Positions 55,022 through 63,935 of a stretch of 64,000 nucleotides of DNA are shown in pieces. The notes below the pieces were generated by a model that made no database searches, had not been told where the DNA came from, and saw only the letters and a program-made list of their open reading frames with translations. Source of the DNA: Holtiella tumoricola (lineage in GTDB: Bacteria; Bacillota; Clostridia; Lachnospirales; Cellulosilyticaceae); NCBI RefSeq assembly GCF_027857615.1, contig NZ_JAQIFT010000061.1:186001-250000 (forward strand). Direction: 5' to 3'. The number at the start of each line of letters is the position of its first letter. Position 1 is the stretch's first letter. A program made the translations under genes and the position numbers.

Positions 55022-55972
55022 TTATTGAATTGTAATTTCAAAAGCTTCTACTTGTCCATTTATCATCATACCATTTGATTCTACTGAAATGGTTTGGCAT
55101 ACTTTTAAGTCACTAAATTTAACTACTTTTTTATTTTTAGCATCTGTAATCTTAGTATTTTCTGTGACTTTCACTATAATTTGTGATTCCTCATCTTTTT
55201 TATCACCAAGAGTGATGGTTTTAGCTTCTTTATCAATTTTTGCAATTTGTTCTGTAAGATAGCCTGCTACAGGACATGTTACTAAATTTTCTTCTTGCTC
55301 ATCTAATATTGTAAGGAAGAAAGCCGTTACTTGGCCGTTTGTCATTATACCGTTTGATTCAAGTATAACTTGTTGACCTACCTCAAAGTCTGCAAAAGTA
55401 TAAGCTCTTTTATTTAATTCATGACTAATTTGAGTATCTTCATTTACCTTTACAACAATTTGTGCTTCTTTATCTGTTGCATCACCTAAGATGATAGTTT
55501 GTGCATCAGCATCAATACCTACAATTGTATCTGTGATATAGCCTGCTACAGGACAAATAGCTAAGTTTTCTTCTAATTCATTTTCATTTTCCATCACTGT
55601 GAGGACAAAAGCCGTAAGTTGACCATTTGTCATCATGCCATTTGATTCAATTCCTATTTTTTGTCCTACTTCTAGATCACTAAATGTGTATACATTCTTA
55701 TTATTCATCGAAATAATATTTGTTTCATTTGTAACGTTGATAACGATCTTTGCACCTTTATCCTCTGCATCACCTACGATAACTTGCTTATTTTTCTCAT
55801 CAATTTTTACAATAGTATCCTCAATGTAGCCTACATTACATACAACTGCTGCCTTCTGTTTAATCACTTTAGTTTGGCCTTCAACCGGTGCTGCTATAAC
55901 AGAGAAACTTGTTGCTGCTAAAGCCCCTACTACGCATAATGTTTTAAGTGTATTTAATAATTTTGTATTCAT
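55022..55972 (-). CDS. Secreted triple-repeat protein (DUF5666-like repeats)
   Basis: A 316-residue secreted protein. The signal peptide is MNTKLLNTLKTLCVVGALAA with cleavage near VIAAPV. The start at 55972 has GGAGGAAAAGATT upstream; an in-frame start 42 bases earlier lacks a site. The mature part is three tandem repeats of about 90 residues, each starting with (N/P)VGYI or PVAGYI after a Cys, containing I-x-G-D-A-x-D-K, V-x-x-D/E-T-x-I, and ending with SNGxMxNGQ and AF. Repeats of this OB-like type resemble DUF5666. It lies downstream of the copper operon beyond a terminator. Function is unknown; the repeated Cys may bind metal, which is speculative. Confidence 0.82.
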   Translation of the reverse strand: MNTKLLNTLKTLCVVGALAATSFSVIAAPVEGQTKVIKQKAAVVCNVGYIEDTIVKIDEKNKQVIVGDAEDKGAKIVINVTNETNIISMNNKNVYTFSDLEVGQKIGIESNGMMTNGQLTAFVLTVMENENELEENLAICPVAGYITDTIVGIDADAQTIILGDATDKEAQIVVKVNEDTQISHELNKRAYTFADFEVGQQVILESNGIMTNGQVTAFFLTILDEQEENLVTCPVAGYLTEQIAKIDKEAKTITLGDKKDEESQIIVKVTENTKITDAKNKKVVKFSDLKVCQTISVESNGMMINGQVEAFEITIQ

Positions 55973-56087
55973 AATCTTTTCCTCCAAAGTTTTTGTTTTA
56001 TATATGTAATACACTTAAGTCACCTATTTTGTTTAAAAAATGTTAGTGGAAAATTTTTCTATATAGGTAGATTAGTTTTATAGTATA

Positions 56088-56130
56088 AAAAAAGATTGAA
56101 TATAGGCTTCATACCTATATTCAATCTTTA
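56088..56130. terminator. Terminator of the copA-csoR operon
   Basis: Perfect 16-bp stem AAAGATTGAATATAGG/CCTATATTCAATCTTT (56091-56106 and 56114-56129) flanked by A and T runs. Confidence 0.93.
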
Positions 56131-56132
56131 TA

Positions 56133-56393
56133 TTACTTCGTTAATTTATCAATAATAGCGAGGACTTCTTCTATCTTTTGTGATTTATTATCCTCTACAG
56201 CCTCAACTACACAGTGTTCCATATGTGCTTTGAGTACTTCGCGGTTTGCTTTTTTTAGAAGTGCCTCTACTGCAAGCAATTGATTGGAAACATCTATACA
56301 ATAGCGATCTTCTTCTATCATTTTAAGAACCCCTTCAATCTGCCCTTTTGCAGTTTTCAGGTATCTGCCTACTTTATCTTTATCTGCTTTCAT
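56133..56393 (-). CDS. csoR: CsoR-family copper-sensing repressor
   Basis: An 86-residue all-helical repressor of the CsoR/DUF156 family. It starts MKADKDKVGRYLKTAKGQIE and contains the metal ligands: Cys in DRYCIDV (about residue 32), and H and C in HMEHCVVEA (about residues 57 and 61), the C-H-C set for Cu(I). AGGGGATTCCT precedes the ATG. It lies 19 bases downstream of copA, so the pair forms an operon. A GC-rich palindrome ahead of copA is a likely CsoR binding site. Confidence 0.93.
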   Translation of the reverse strand: MKADKDKVGRYLKTAKGQIEGVLKMIEEDRYCIDVSNQLLAVEALLKKANREVLKAHMEHCVVEAVEDNKSQKIEEVLAIIDKLTK

Positions 56394-56412
56394 AGGAATC
56401 CCCTATTCTTAC

Positions 56413-56619
56413 TTAATTAATACTTATTACATCATATCCTGCGTTTTCTACTGTTTCTTTAAGCACTGTATCACTTACTTCTTGAGTAAGTTCTACTGTT
56501 GCTGTTTTTGTTTCAAGATTTACTGTTGCTGTTACACCTTCAAGTGCATTTAATGCTTTTTCTACTCTTCCTGAACAATGTCCACAGCTCATACCTTCAA
56601 TAACCATATGTTTTGTCAT
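56413..56619 (-). CDS. Possible internally initiated CopZ-like copper chaperone, 68 residues
   Basis: In frame with the end of copA. The ATG at 56619 is preceded by GAGGAG nine bases upstream, inside the copA linker. The product would be MTKHMVIEGMSCGHCSGRVE and on to the copA stop: 68 residues, the standard length of a free CopZ. It would carry both Cys (positions 12 and 15) for Cu(I). The sequence supports dual expression, as occurs by another route (frameshifting) in E. coli copA. Whether this start is used is not known. Confidence 0.5.
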   Translation of the reverse strand: MTKHMVIEGMSCGHCSGRVEKALNALEGVTATVNLETKTATVELTQEVSDTVLKETVENAGYDVISIN

Positions 56620-58995
56620 CTTTTTACTCTCCTCTTTCTCTTCTATTTTAATCATATCACTATTAACTTTACTTGTTAATTGTTGTTGTACATTTTTATT
56701 ATTTTCTACTACTCTATTAGATGTTTTAGGTTTAAAAAACTTTAATCTAAGTGCATTACTTACAACTGTGACTGAGCTTAAACTCATCGCTGCAGCTGCA
56801 AACATAGGATTTAACTTCCATCCTAAAAGTGTATAGAATACACCTGCTGCAAGTGGAATACCTACAACATTATAGAAGAATGCCCAGAATAAGTTTTGTT
56901 TAATATTTTTGATTGTAGCACGACTTAAAGATACTGCTGATACTGCATCAAGTAAGTCACTCTTAATAAGAACAATGTCCGCTGATTCAATAGCTACATC
57001 AGTTCCTGCACCAATGGCAACCCCTACGTCTGCACGTGCTAATGCCGGTGCATCATTAATACCATCACCAACCATAGCTACAACATGGCCTGCTTCTTGA
57101 AGCTTACGTACTTCTTGTTCTTTATCTTGTGGTAATACCTCTGCTATAACTTTTGCTATACCTAATTGACTTCTAATGGCTTCTGCAGTTCTTCTATTAT
57201 CTCCTGTAAGCATAATGACTTCTATGCCCATTGCTTGCATCTGTGCAATGGCTTCTTTACTTGTTGGCTTAATTGTATCTGCTACTGCAATAATACCCAT
57301 TATTCCTTTTTCATCTGCAAAGTAAAGAGGTGTTTTTCCGTCCTCAGCTAATTGAATTGCCTTTGCTTCAAAAGCTTCCATAGTAATGCCTTGCTCTTTC
57401 ATAAGCTTAGCATTTCCTATATTTAATTTTTTATTTTCTACGACAACTTCTAGCCCTTGACCTACTAAAGCCTTAAAGTTAGTTGCTTGCTTTAATGTTA
57501 AGTTACGTTCATTTGCTTCTAAAACAATAGCCTCTGCTAAAGGATGTTCAGATTGTTTTTCTGCTGATGCTGCAAAGATTAAGAATTCTTGTTCATCAAG
57601 TCCTTGTCTTACAATAATATCTGTTACACGAGGTTTCCCCTCTGTAATCGTTCCTGTTTTATCTAAAACAATACGGTCTACTTTGTGTAAGGTTTCAAGT
57701 GCCTCTGCTGATTTAATCAGAATACCATTTTCTGCACCTTTACCTGTAGCAACCATGATGGCTGTTGGTGTTGCAAGCCCTAATGCACATGGGCAAGAAA
57801 TAACTAATACAGAAATACCAATAGACAGTGCAAATTCAAATGGTGCTCCAAGGAATAACCATACAATCGTTGCCACTATAGCTATACCTATAACTACTGG
57901 TACGAATACACTACTGATTTGATCTGCTAATTTTGCAATTGGTGCTTTTGAACCACTTGCATCTTCTACTAACTTAATAATTTGTGATAAGGTCGTATCA
58001 CTTCCAACATGAACAGCCTTAAACTTAAATGTTCCCGTCTTATTCATGCTTGCACCAATAACTTTATCACCTGCTTGTTTCTCAACAGGAATACTTTCTC
58101 CTGTAAGCATAGATTCATCTACTGATGAAGTCCCTTCTACAATAACACCATCTACAGGAATACTTTGGCCTGGTTTCACAAGTATAATATCACCTACTAC
58201 TACCTGCTCAATAGCAACTTCTATCTCTTGCCCATCCCTTATCACCATTGCTGTTTTAGGTGCTAAGTCCATAAGCTTTTTAATAGCTTCAGATGTTTTC
58301 CCTTTTGCACGTGTTTCTAAGAACTTACCTAATGTTATAAGTGCTAGAATGACAGCTGCTGATTCAAAATAGAGGTCCATGGAATATTGCATTACTAGCT
58401 CCATATCTCCATGCCCTAATCCATAACTCATTTTATAAATTGCAAAGACACCATAGATAAGTGCTGCAGCTGAACCTATTGCGATTAATGTATCCATATT
58501 AGAAGCACCTTTAATAAGTGATCTAAAACCTACCTTATAGTACTTACTATTTACAATGACAACTGGTAATGCCAGTAAGAATTGTGTAAATGCAAAACTT
58601 AAGGCATTCTCATTCCCATGGAAAGCTTCTAAAAATGGCCATCCCATCATGTGTCCCATCGAAATATAGAATAAAGGTATTGCAAATATGAAAGAAATAA
58701 TAAGACGTCTCTTCATATCTTTGATTTCTTCTTGCACAGGATCTACTTGATTTATTTTACTCTTTGCTATTTGATTATTGCTTTGTTCTAATTCTGCGCT
58801 ATATCCACCACTTTCAACGGCAGCAATAATAGCTTCAGGATTTAATTTATCTACATCATAGCTAACTTGCATCGTGTTATTAAACAAATTAACGTTTACT
58901 TTATTAACACCCTCTAGCTTGCCTACACTCTTCTCAACATGAGCGACACAAGCCGAACAGGTCATACCATTTACTTTAAATTTTTGATCTTTCAT
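56413..58995 (-). CDS. copA: Copper-exporting P1B-type ATPase CopA with terminal CopZ-like domain
   Basis: An 860-residue Cu(I) efflux ATPase. An N-terminal heavy-metal domain has GMTCSAC (C13, C16). Membrane segments, the CPC motif (CPCALGLATPTA, about residue 400), the phosphorylation motif DKTGT (about D444) and MVGDGINDAPAL are all present. After the usual C-terminal membrane helix comes a charged linker and a second heavy-metal domain (residues ~793-860, EGMSCGHCSGRVEKAL), like a CopZ chaperone. The normal length without it is about 740-800. The linker holds AGAGGAG and a following ATG, so a separate chaperone may also be made. AGGTGAAAAG precedes the start. Confidence 0.94.
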   Translation of the reverse strand: MKDQKFKVNGMTCSACVAHVEKSVGKLEGVNKVNVNLFNNTMQVSYDVDKLNPEAIIAAVESGGYSAELEQSNNQIAKSKINQVDPVQEEIKDMKRRLIISFIFAIPLFYISMGHMMGWPFLEAFHGNENALSFAFTQFLLALPVVIVNSKYYKVGFRSLIKGASNMDTLIAIGSAAALIYGVFAIYKMSYGLGHGDMELVMQYSMDLYFESAAVILALITLGKFLETRAKGKTSEAIKKLMDLAPKTAMVIRDGQEIEVAIEQVVVGDIILVKPGQSIPVDGVIVEGTSSVDESMLTGESIPVEKQAGDKVIGASMNKTGTFKFKAVHVGSDTTLSQIIKLVEDASGSKAPIAKLADQISSVFVPVVIGIAIVATIVWLFLGAPFEFALSIGISVLVISCPCALGLATPTAIMVATGKGAENGILIKSAEALETLHKVDRIVLDKTGTITEGKPRVTDIIVRQGLDEQEFLIFAASAEKQSEHPLAEAIVLEANERNLTLKQATNFKALVGQGLEVVVENKKLNIGNAKLMKEQGITMEAFEAKAIQLAEDGKTPLYFADEKGIMGIIAVADTIKPTSKEAIAQMQAMGIEVIMLTGDNRRTAEAIRSQLGIAKVIAEVLPQDKEQEVRKLQEAGHVVAMVGDGINDAPALARADVGVAIGAGTDVAIESADIVLIKSDLLDAVSAVSLSRATIKNIKQNLFWAFFYNVVGIPLAAGVFYTLLGWKLNPMFAAAAMSLSSVTVVSNALRLKFFKPKTSNRVVENNKNVQQQLTSKVNSDMIKIEEKEESKKMTKHMVIEGMSCGHCSGRVEKALNALEGVTATVNLETKTATVELTQEVSDTVLKETVENAGYDVISIN

Positions 58996-59008
58996 CTTTT
59001 CACCTACC

Positions 59009-59067
59009 CTCCCCCTCCTGGGGGGTTATTTTAAAGTTAGTGTAATTTGTTTTTTTTCTTTTGTCAA
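59009..59067 (-). promoter_or_regulatory. copA promoter with putative CsoR operator
   Basis: On the minus strand, TTGACA (59062-59067) and TACACT (59039-59044) form a vegetative promoter with a perfect -35 and 17-base spacing. The expected start is near 59032. Directly after it lies a GC-rich pseudo-palindrome, CCCCCCAGGAGGGGG (59011-59025), in otherwise AT-rich DNA. CsoR repressors bind GC-tract palindromes at this position in copper operons, so this is the likely operator. Confidence 0.72.
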
Positions 59068-59143
59068 CTACTCTTTTCATCTCTTCTATAAATTAGTCTG
59101 TCCTCAAAAAGGCTTTTCATTCTTCTGCTTATAAACCTACTTA

Positions 59144-59180
59144 GCAAAAAAAGGACACTGATTTTAATATCAGTGTCCTC
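59144..59180 (-). terminator. Terminator of the tcdA gene
   Basis: Perfect 10-bp stem GGACACTGAT/ATCAGTGTCC (59153-59162 and 59169-59178). On the minus strand it is followed by TTTTTTTGC. Confidence 0.9.
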
Positions 59181-59195
59181 GTAATTTTTATCTAA

Positions 59196-59933
59196 TTATT
59201 TTTTATAACCTATAAGTTCTTTAATTACTTCACCTGCAATAATCAACCCTGATACAGATGGTACAAAAGCTACAGATGCAGGGATTTGTCTTCTTGTCCA
59301 TGTACCTGGTTCTGGCACTTCACCTGTTGGTTCTGGTTGTGTTGGTTTGAGTGCTGGTTCTTTAGAATATACAACTTTAAGTTTCTTTACCCTACGTTTT
59401 TTAAGCTCATGACGCATAACTTTTGCTAATGGGCACACACTTGTTTTATAGATATCTGTTACTTCTAATTGTGTTGGATCTAATTTGTTCGCTGCACCCA
59501 TAGCACTAATGATTGGAATATTCTTTTCTTTACATCTTACAATAAGATCAATTTTAGAAGTTACCATATCAATAGCATCTACAACATAATCATAGTCTTC
59601 ATTTAATAGACTTTCTGCTGTTTCTGCATTATAGAGTGCTTCATAAGTTGTCACATTGGCTTCTGGATTAATAAGAAGCACACGTTCTTTCATAACTTCA
59701 ACTTTTGGTTTACCTACTGTTTCTACCGTAGCATGAATTTGTCTATTAATATTAGATACACAAACAGTATCACTATCAATAAGCACTAAATTACCTACAC
59801 CTGTTCTAGCAAGTGCTTCAACTGTATAAGAGCCTACTCCTCCTACACCAAAAACAGCTACTTTACTATTTTTTAATTTTTCTAATGCCTCTGTACCAAG
59901 TAGCATTTCTGTTCTTTGGAAAGCATGTAGCAT
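59196..59933 (-). CDS. tcdA: tRNA threonylcarbamoyladenosine dehydratase (TcdA-like, ThiF family)
   Basis: A 245-residue E1-like ATP-dependent enzyme. The nucleotide-binding loop VFGVGGVGSYTVEALARTG is near residue 30, followed by LIDSDTVCVSNINRQI (the Asp and R-Q motif) and DYVVDAIDMVTSK. SAMGAANKLDPTQ and the C-terminal GEVPEPGTWTRRQIPAS fit the TcdA/CsdL type, which cyclises t6A in tRNA. The zinc Cys pairs of other ThiF proteins are absent, as expected. The start is the ATG at 59933 with AAAGGAGATAAAAG upstream, rather than a TTG 21 bases earlier. Confidence 0.92.
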   Translation of the reverse strand: MLHAFQRTEMLLGTEALEKLKNSKVAVFGVGGVGSYTVEALARTGVGNLVLIDSDTVCVSNINRQIHATVETVGKPKVEVMKERVLLINPEANVTTYEALYNAETAESLLNEDYDYVVDAIDMVTSKIDLIVRCKEKNIPIISAMGAANKLDPTQLEVTDIYKTSVCPLAKVMRHELKKRRVKKLKVVYSKEPALKPTQPEPTGEVPEPGTWTRRQIPASVAFVPSVSGLIIAGEVIKELIGYKK

Positions 59934-60176
59934 ACTTTTATCTCCTTTATCCAAACCTATTTAATAGGTTATCTTTGTTATTATTAATTCTTTCTTATTA
60001 TAGCAAGAACTTACTTCTAGCACTAGGTAGTAATTCTACTTTTATGAAGGTTACATAAGTTACTTATTTTTATGCATGTTTATGTAAATTCATTATTGCA
60101 TTTTTATTAGCATTAATTTATAATGATACAAGATAATACTTAACATAACAAATTTAAATATAGAGGGGAAATCATT

Positions 60177-61520
60177 ATGAAAACGTATAAGACTAGTTCA
60201 ATCATAAAGTTCATTATCCCATCATTAATTGGGATATTCTTATTTATGATTCCTTTTTCAGTCGATGGGGGAATTACAATTCCTGTAGCTATTCTGTCTA
60301 AATGGTTACAAGGACAACTCGCTAGTTTATTACCTGCTATCCTATTAGGGATTACTATTGTAACAGGTATTGGAACTATTGTAACAAAATGTATAAAACC
60401 TAAATTTATTATGGAAAATAAATTTTTAAATACTCTCTTTAATGTAACACCTGTATGGGTAGTTATTCGTCTTTTAAGTGTTGTATTCTTAACTTGTGCA
60501 GTATTTGAAGTTGGACCAGAAATGATCTATGGAGAATTAACAGGAGGACTTATTCTTAACGATTTACTTCCTATTCTGTTTACAATTTTCCTTTTTGCAG
60601 GATTATTTCTTCCACTTTTACTTAACTTCGGATTACTTGAATTTGTAGGTTCATTACTTGTTAAAGTTATGCGCCCAGTGTTCAAATTACCAGGACGTTC
60701 AGCAATTGACTGTATTGCGTCTTGGCTTGGAGATGGTACTATCGGCGTTCTTCTTACAAGTAAACAATACGAAGAAGGGTTCTATACAGAAAGAGAAGCT
60801 TGCGTTATCGGAACAACATTCTCTCTTGTTTCTATTACATTTACACTTGTTATTGCAGAAACAGTAGGGCTTAGCCATATGTTCATTCCATTTTATTTAA
60901 CAGTAACACTTGCAAGTATCGTAGCTGCAATCGTAGTACCTAAGTTTGGACCTCTTGCTAAGAAAAAAGATGTTCTTGTAAATGGTACAAAACCTAATAT
61001 GCAAGAAACACTTCCACAAGGTCATAATGCTTTTACTTTTGGATTTAAAAATGCTATTGATAAAGCTGAGCATCAAAGTATCACAACTTGTATCTTTAAA
61101 GATGGTGTTAAAAATGTAATTGATATGTGGTTTGCAGTTATTCCAATCGTTATGGGTGTTGGGACAATCGCACTGATTATTGCAGAATACACACCATTCT
61201 TCAAAATCATTGGATTACCATTCTATCCAGTACTTGCATTACTTGGTATTCCTGAAGCTATGGCAGCTTCTAGTACACTTATGGCTGGTTTTGCAGATAT
61301 GCTCCTACCTTCCATTTTAGCTGGTGACATTGCTTCTGATATGACACGTTTTGTAGTTGCTTGTACATCTGTATCACAGCTTATCTACTTATCAGAAGTT
61401 GGGGCACTTTTACTCGGATCAAAGATTCCAGTGAACTTAAAAGAACTCTTCATTATCTTTATCCAAAGAACTTTAGTAACGCTTCCAGTAATTGCACTTG
61501 TAGCACACTTATTATTTTAA
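60177..61520 (+). CDS. YjiH-family membrane protein with nucleoside-recognition (Gate) domain
   Basis: A 447-residue protein with about 10-11 membrane segments. The start IIKFIIPSLIGIFLFMIPFS and central PGRSAIDCIASWLGDGTIG fit the YjiH family, which contains Gate-type repeats like SpmA/SpmB and nucleoside transporters. The C-terminal half has MAGFADMLLPSILAG. It is predicted to move a small solute across the membrane, but the substrate is unknown. ATAGAGGGGAAATCATT precedes the ATG, a strong site. It is monocistronic with a terminator. Confidence 0.9.
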   Translation: MKTYKTSSIIKFIIPSLIGIFLFMIPFSVDGGITIPVAILSKWLQGQLASLLPAILLGITIVTGIGTIVTKCIKPKFIMENKFLNTLFNVTPVWVVIRLLSVVFLTCAVFEVGPEMIYGELTGGLILNDLLPILFTIFLFAGLFLPLLLNFGLLEFVGSLLVKVMRPVFKLPGRSAIDCIASWLGDGTIGVLLTSKQYEEGFYTEREACVIGTTFSLVSITFTLVIAETVGLSHMFIPFYLTVTLASIVAAIVVPKFGPLAKKKDVLVNGTKPNMQETLPQGHNAFTFGFKNAIDKAEHQSITTCIFKDGVKNVIDMWFAVIPIVMGVGTIALIIAEYTPFFKIIGLPFYPVLALLGIPEAMAASSTLMAGFADMLLPSILAGDIASDMTRFVVACTSVSQLIYLSEVGALLLGSKIPVNLKELFIIFIQRTLVTLPVIALVAHLLF

Positions 61521-61522
61521 TT

Positions 61523-61553
61523 TAAAAAGGGACCTTAAAGGGTCCCTTTTTAA
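61523..61553. terminator. Bidirectional terminator after the YjiH gene
   Basis: Perfect 11-bp stem AAAAAGGGACC/GGTCCCTTTTT (61524-61534 and 61541-61551). Confidence 0.92.
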
Positions 61554-61561
61554 ATTAAATT

Positions 61562-62734
61562 TTATTGATAATCATCTAGTGTCTGAATGACTTGTTTAAC
61601 AACCTTATCAATTGTAGCATTCCCAGTATAGTATAGGTCTATGACTAATTTTTCCTTTGAAGCAATTAACTTTACTCCATTACGTATCTCATAGATATAA
61701 AGTTGATCTAATACACTCTGTTCTATATAATTCATTTCTCTATATCCACTTTTAACCTTTCGTTCTAACAAGCAGTCAATGAATGATTTTGTTAATCCAC
61801 TAAATTTAAGCTCTTATATCTCTTGTTGTAAATATGGACGTTCTACTTCAATCTCTTGGTTTATAGTTTTTCCTGTTTCATATACTACATATTTTACATT
61901 CATCAAAGACATAAATCCTTTATCGTAAACATCATATGTATTTATATTAGGCTCCCCTTCATCATCCAAATAATGTGTTGTAAAGTCTTTATCTGTCTCT
62001 AGTGCACTCAATCTTACAATCGGTACATTATTATTTTCTGTAGGTAACTCATCATAATACTGTGTATCTTCTTGCATGACACTCATTAAATAGATCATGC
62101 ATCCACCAATTACTACTCCTGAAGCTATCAACCTTGCTCTATTTTTATTATATATTTTTTTATCCTCTGATTTATTTTCATCTATCATTCCCTTCTCTAT
62201 TCTTAAGCCTAGTTGCTTTAATCCTCTATATTCACTAATTTGTTGCATACATAATATAAAAATGGTAAAAACCATAAACATATAGGACATAAAATCACCC
62301 GTTATTAATTCATATATAAAATTTGCATTTAAAAAAGAAGTAATTAAGGTAATTATCCATACTATCATTAGCATAAATATCACAGTCCCTTGCACTCTAC
62401 ATCCATCTAATAAACTTTTTATTTTTTGTTCTTCTTTTTTATCATCAATTTTTAATCGTTCTTTTGCATACTCTTCTTCTGAAACATATAAACAAAATTT
62501 ATAAGGTGTATGAACCTTGTTCCATCCATCTGTTTCCTTATATTCTTTTTCTATGGATTCTTCATCTAACATAATTTTATAGATAAGTCGCTTAGGTTGT
62601 ATTCGCTTTAACTTTATCCAAGTTTCCCCTAACTTTACAACTTCTAGCCCCTCTAATGCCAAATCCGATAGCCATTTTTCAAATTCTGTGGTTTGCCAAT
62701 ACATATACGGTACAATTTTATAGGTATACTCCAT
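61562..62734 (-). pseudogene. DUF2812 membrane protein gene interrupted by an in-frame stop
   Basis: From the ATG at 62734 (GGGGGAAGAATC upstream; another in-frame ATG at 62758) an open frame runs to TAA at 61814-61816. The start MEYTYKIVPYMYWQTTEFEK and TWIKLKRIQPKRLIYK define DUF2812, followed by two membrane segments in each of two hydrophobic stretches (about residues 125-170 and 200-220). The frame continues without a shift for 83 more codons after the stop (beginning ELKFSGLTKSFIDC, to 61562), with protein-like composition including KLIASKEKLVIDLYYTGN, as in the C-terminal domain of intact relatives. A single change therefore seems to have truncated the protein, or the stop is a real shorter end. 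DUF2812 genes usually follow a PadR regulator, which is missing here. Confidence 0.72.
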
Positions 62735-62919
62735 TGATTCTTCCCCCATTTTATACATTGATTACTATCTCTATTTTTACCTTAATTATACTACTTCTGT
62801 ATAATTATCAAACTATTTAATTATTATAAATTATATCTTATTGATATTTCTTATATAATTTAACTATTAAATCTCTATTTTCACTTCCATTTTTAGTATA
62901 TTAAAATTGTTGGTTTATA

Positions 62920-62992
62920 TTTTCACAACTTGACATTTGGGGTATAATAAGAAAAGGCAAGGAAAAATCGATAGAATTTATCATTTTTCTCC
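62920..62992 (+). promoter_or_regulatory. Probable fba promoter and 5' leader hairpin
   Basis: TATAAT at 62943-62948 with TTTCAC about 17 bases upstream is a plausible vegetative promoter with a poor -35. A TTGACA at 62930-62935 is too close to serve this -10. The leader carries an inverted repeat, GGAAAAAT...ATTTTTCTCC (about 62961-62992), that could form a hairpin. Confidence 0.4.
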
Positions 62993-63025
62993 AAATAGAA
63001 TTCCATTATACGGAGGTTTTATATC

Positions 63026-63889
63026 ATGTTAGTTTCTGCAAAAGAAATGCTTACTAAAGCTCGTGCTGGTAAATACGCTGTAGGTCAATTCAACATCAAC
63101 AACTTAGAATGGACAAAAGCAGTATTATTAACAGCTCAAGAAAATAACTCACCAGTTATCTTAGGTGTATCAGAAGGTGCTGGTAAATACATGGGTGGTT
63201 ACAAAACTATCGTTGGTATGGTAAACGGTTTAATCGAAGAATTAAACATTACTGTTCCAGTTGCTCTTCACTTAGATCACGGTAGCTACGAAGGAGCTAA
63301 AGCTGCTATGGCTGCTGGTTTCTCTTCAATCATGTTCGATGGTTCACACTACGCTATCGAAGAAAACATTGCTAAAACTACTGAATTAGTTGGTTTAACT
63401 TCAGAAAAAGGTCTTTCTTTAGAAGCTGAAGTTGGTTCAATCGGTGGAGAAGAAGATGGTGTTGTTGGTGCTGGTGAAATCGCTGATGCTAACGAATGTA
63501 AAGCTATTGCTGACTTAGGTGTAACAATGCTTGCTGCTGGTATCGGTAATATCCATGGTCAATACCCAGAGAACTGGAAAGGTTTAGCATTTGATGCATT
63601 AGCAGATATCGCTGCTGCTACAGGTGATATGCCTTTAGTATTACATGGTGGTACAGGTATTCCTGAAGAAATGATCAAAAAAGCTATCTCTTTAGGCGTA
63701 GCTAAAATCAACGTTAACACAGAATGTCAATTATCATTCGCTGAAGCTACACGTAAATATATCGAAGCTGGTAAAGACTTACAAGGTAAAGGATTTGACC
63801 CTCGTAAACTTTTAGGACCAGGTTTCGAAGCTATCAAAGCTACAGTTAAAGAAAAAATGGAATTATTCGGTTCTGTAAACCAAGCTTAA
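63026..63889 (+). CDS. fba: Class II fructose-1,6-bisphosphate aldolase
   Basis: A 287-residue glycolytic aldolase cleaving fructose-1,6-bisphosphate to two triose phosphates. VALHLDHGSYEG gives the catalytic D84 and zinc ligand H85; EAEVGSIGGEEDGV and PLVLHGGTGIPEE are the other metal and phosphate-binding motifs. The codon use is highly biased to a few codons, as in strongly expressed genes. GGAGG lies nine bases before the ATG. It is monocistronic, with a promoter at about 62943 and a strong terminator. Confidence 0.96.
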   Translation: MLVSAKEMLTKARAGKYAVGQFNINNLEWTKAVLLTAQENNSPVILGVSEGAGKYMGGYKTIVGMVNGLIEELNITVPVALHLDHGSYEGAKAAMAAGFSSIMFDGSHYAIEENIAKTTELVGLTSEKGLSLEAEVGSIGGEEDGVVGAGEIADANECKAIADLGVTMLAAGIGNIHGQYPENWKGLAFDALADIAAATGDMPLVLHGGTGIPEEMIKKAISLGVAKINVNTECQLSFAEATRKYIEAGKDLQGKGFDPRKLLGPGFEAIKATVKEKMELFGSVNQA

Positions 63890-63898
63890 TTCTTTTTA

Positions 63899-63935
63899 TA
63901 AAAAAGGTGCCACTATGATAGTGGCACCTTTTTTT
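63899..63935. terminator. Bidirectional terminator after fba
   Basis: Perfect 15-bp stem AAAAAGGTGCCACTA/TAGTGGCACCTTTTT (63901-63915 and 63919-63933). Confidence 0.93.

Noticed and set aside
62930..62948. TTGACA and TATAAT as one promoter for fba
   Set aside because: Only seven bases separate them; a functional pair needs about 17, so only the TATAAT is kept with a weaker upstream -35.
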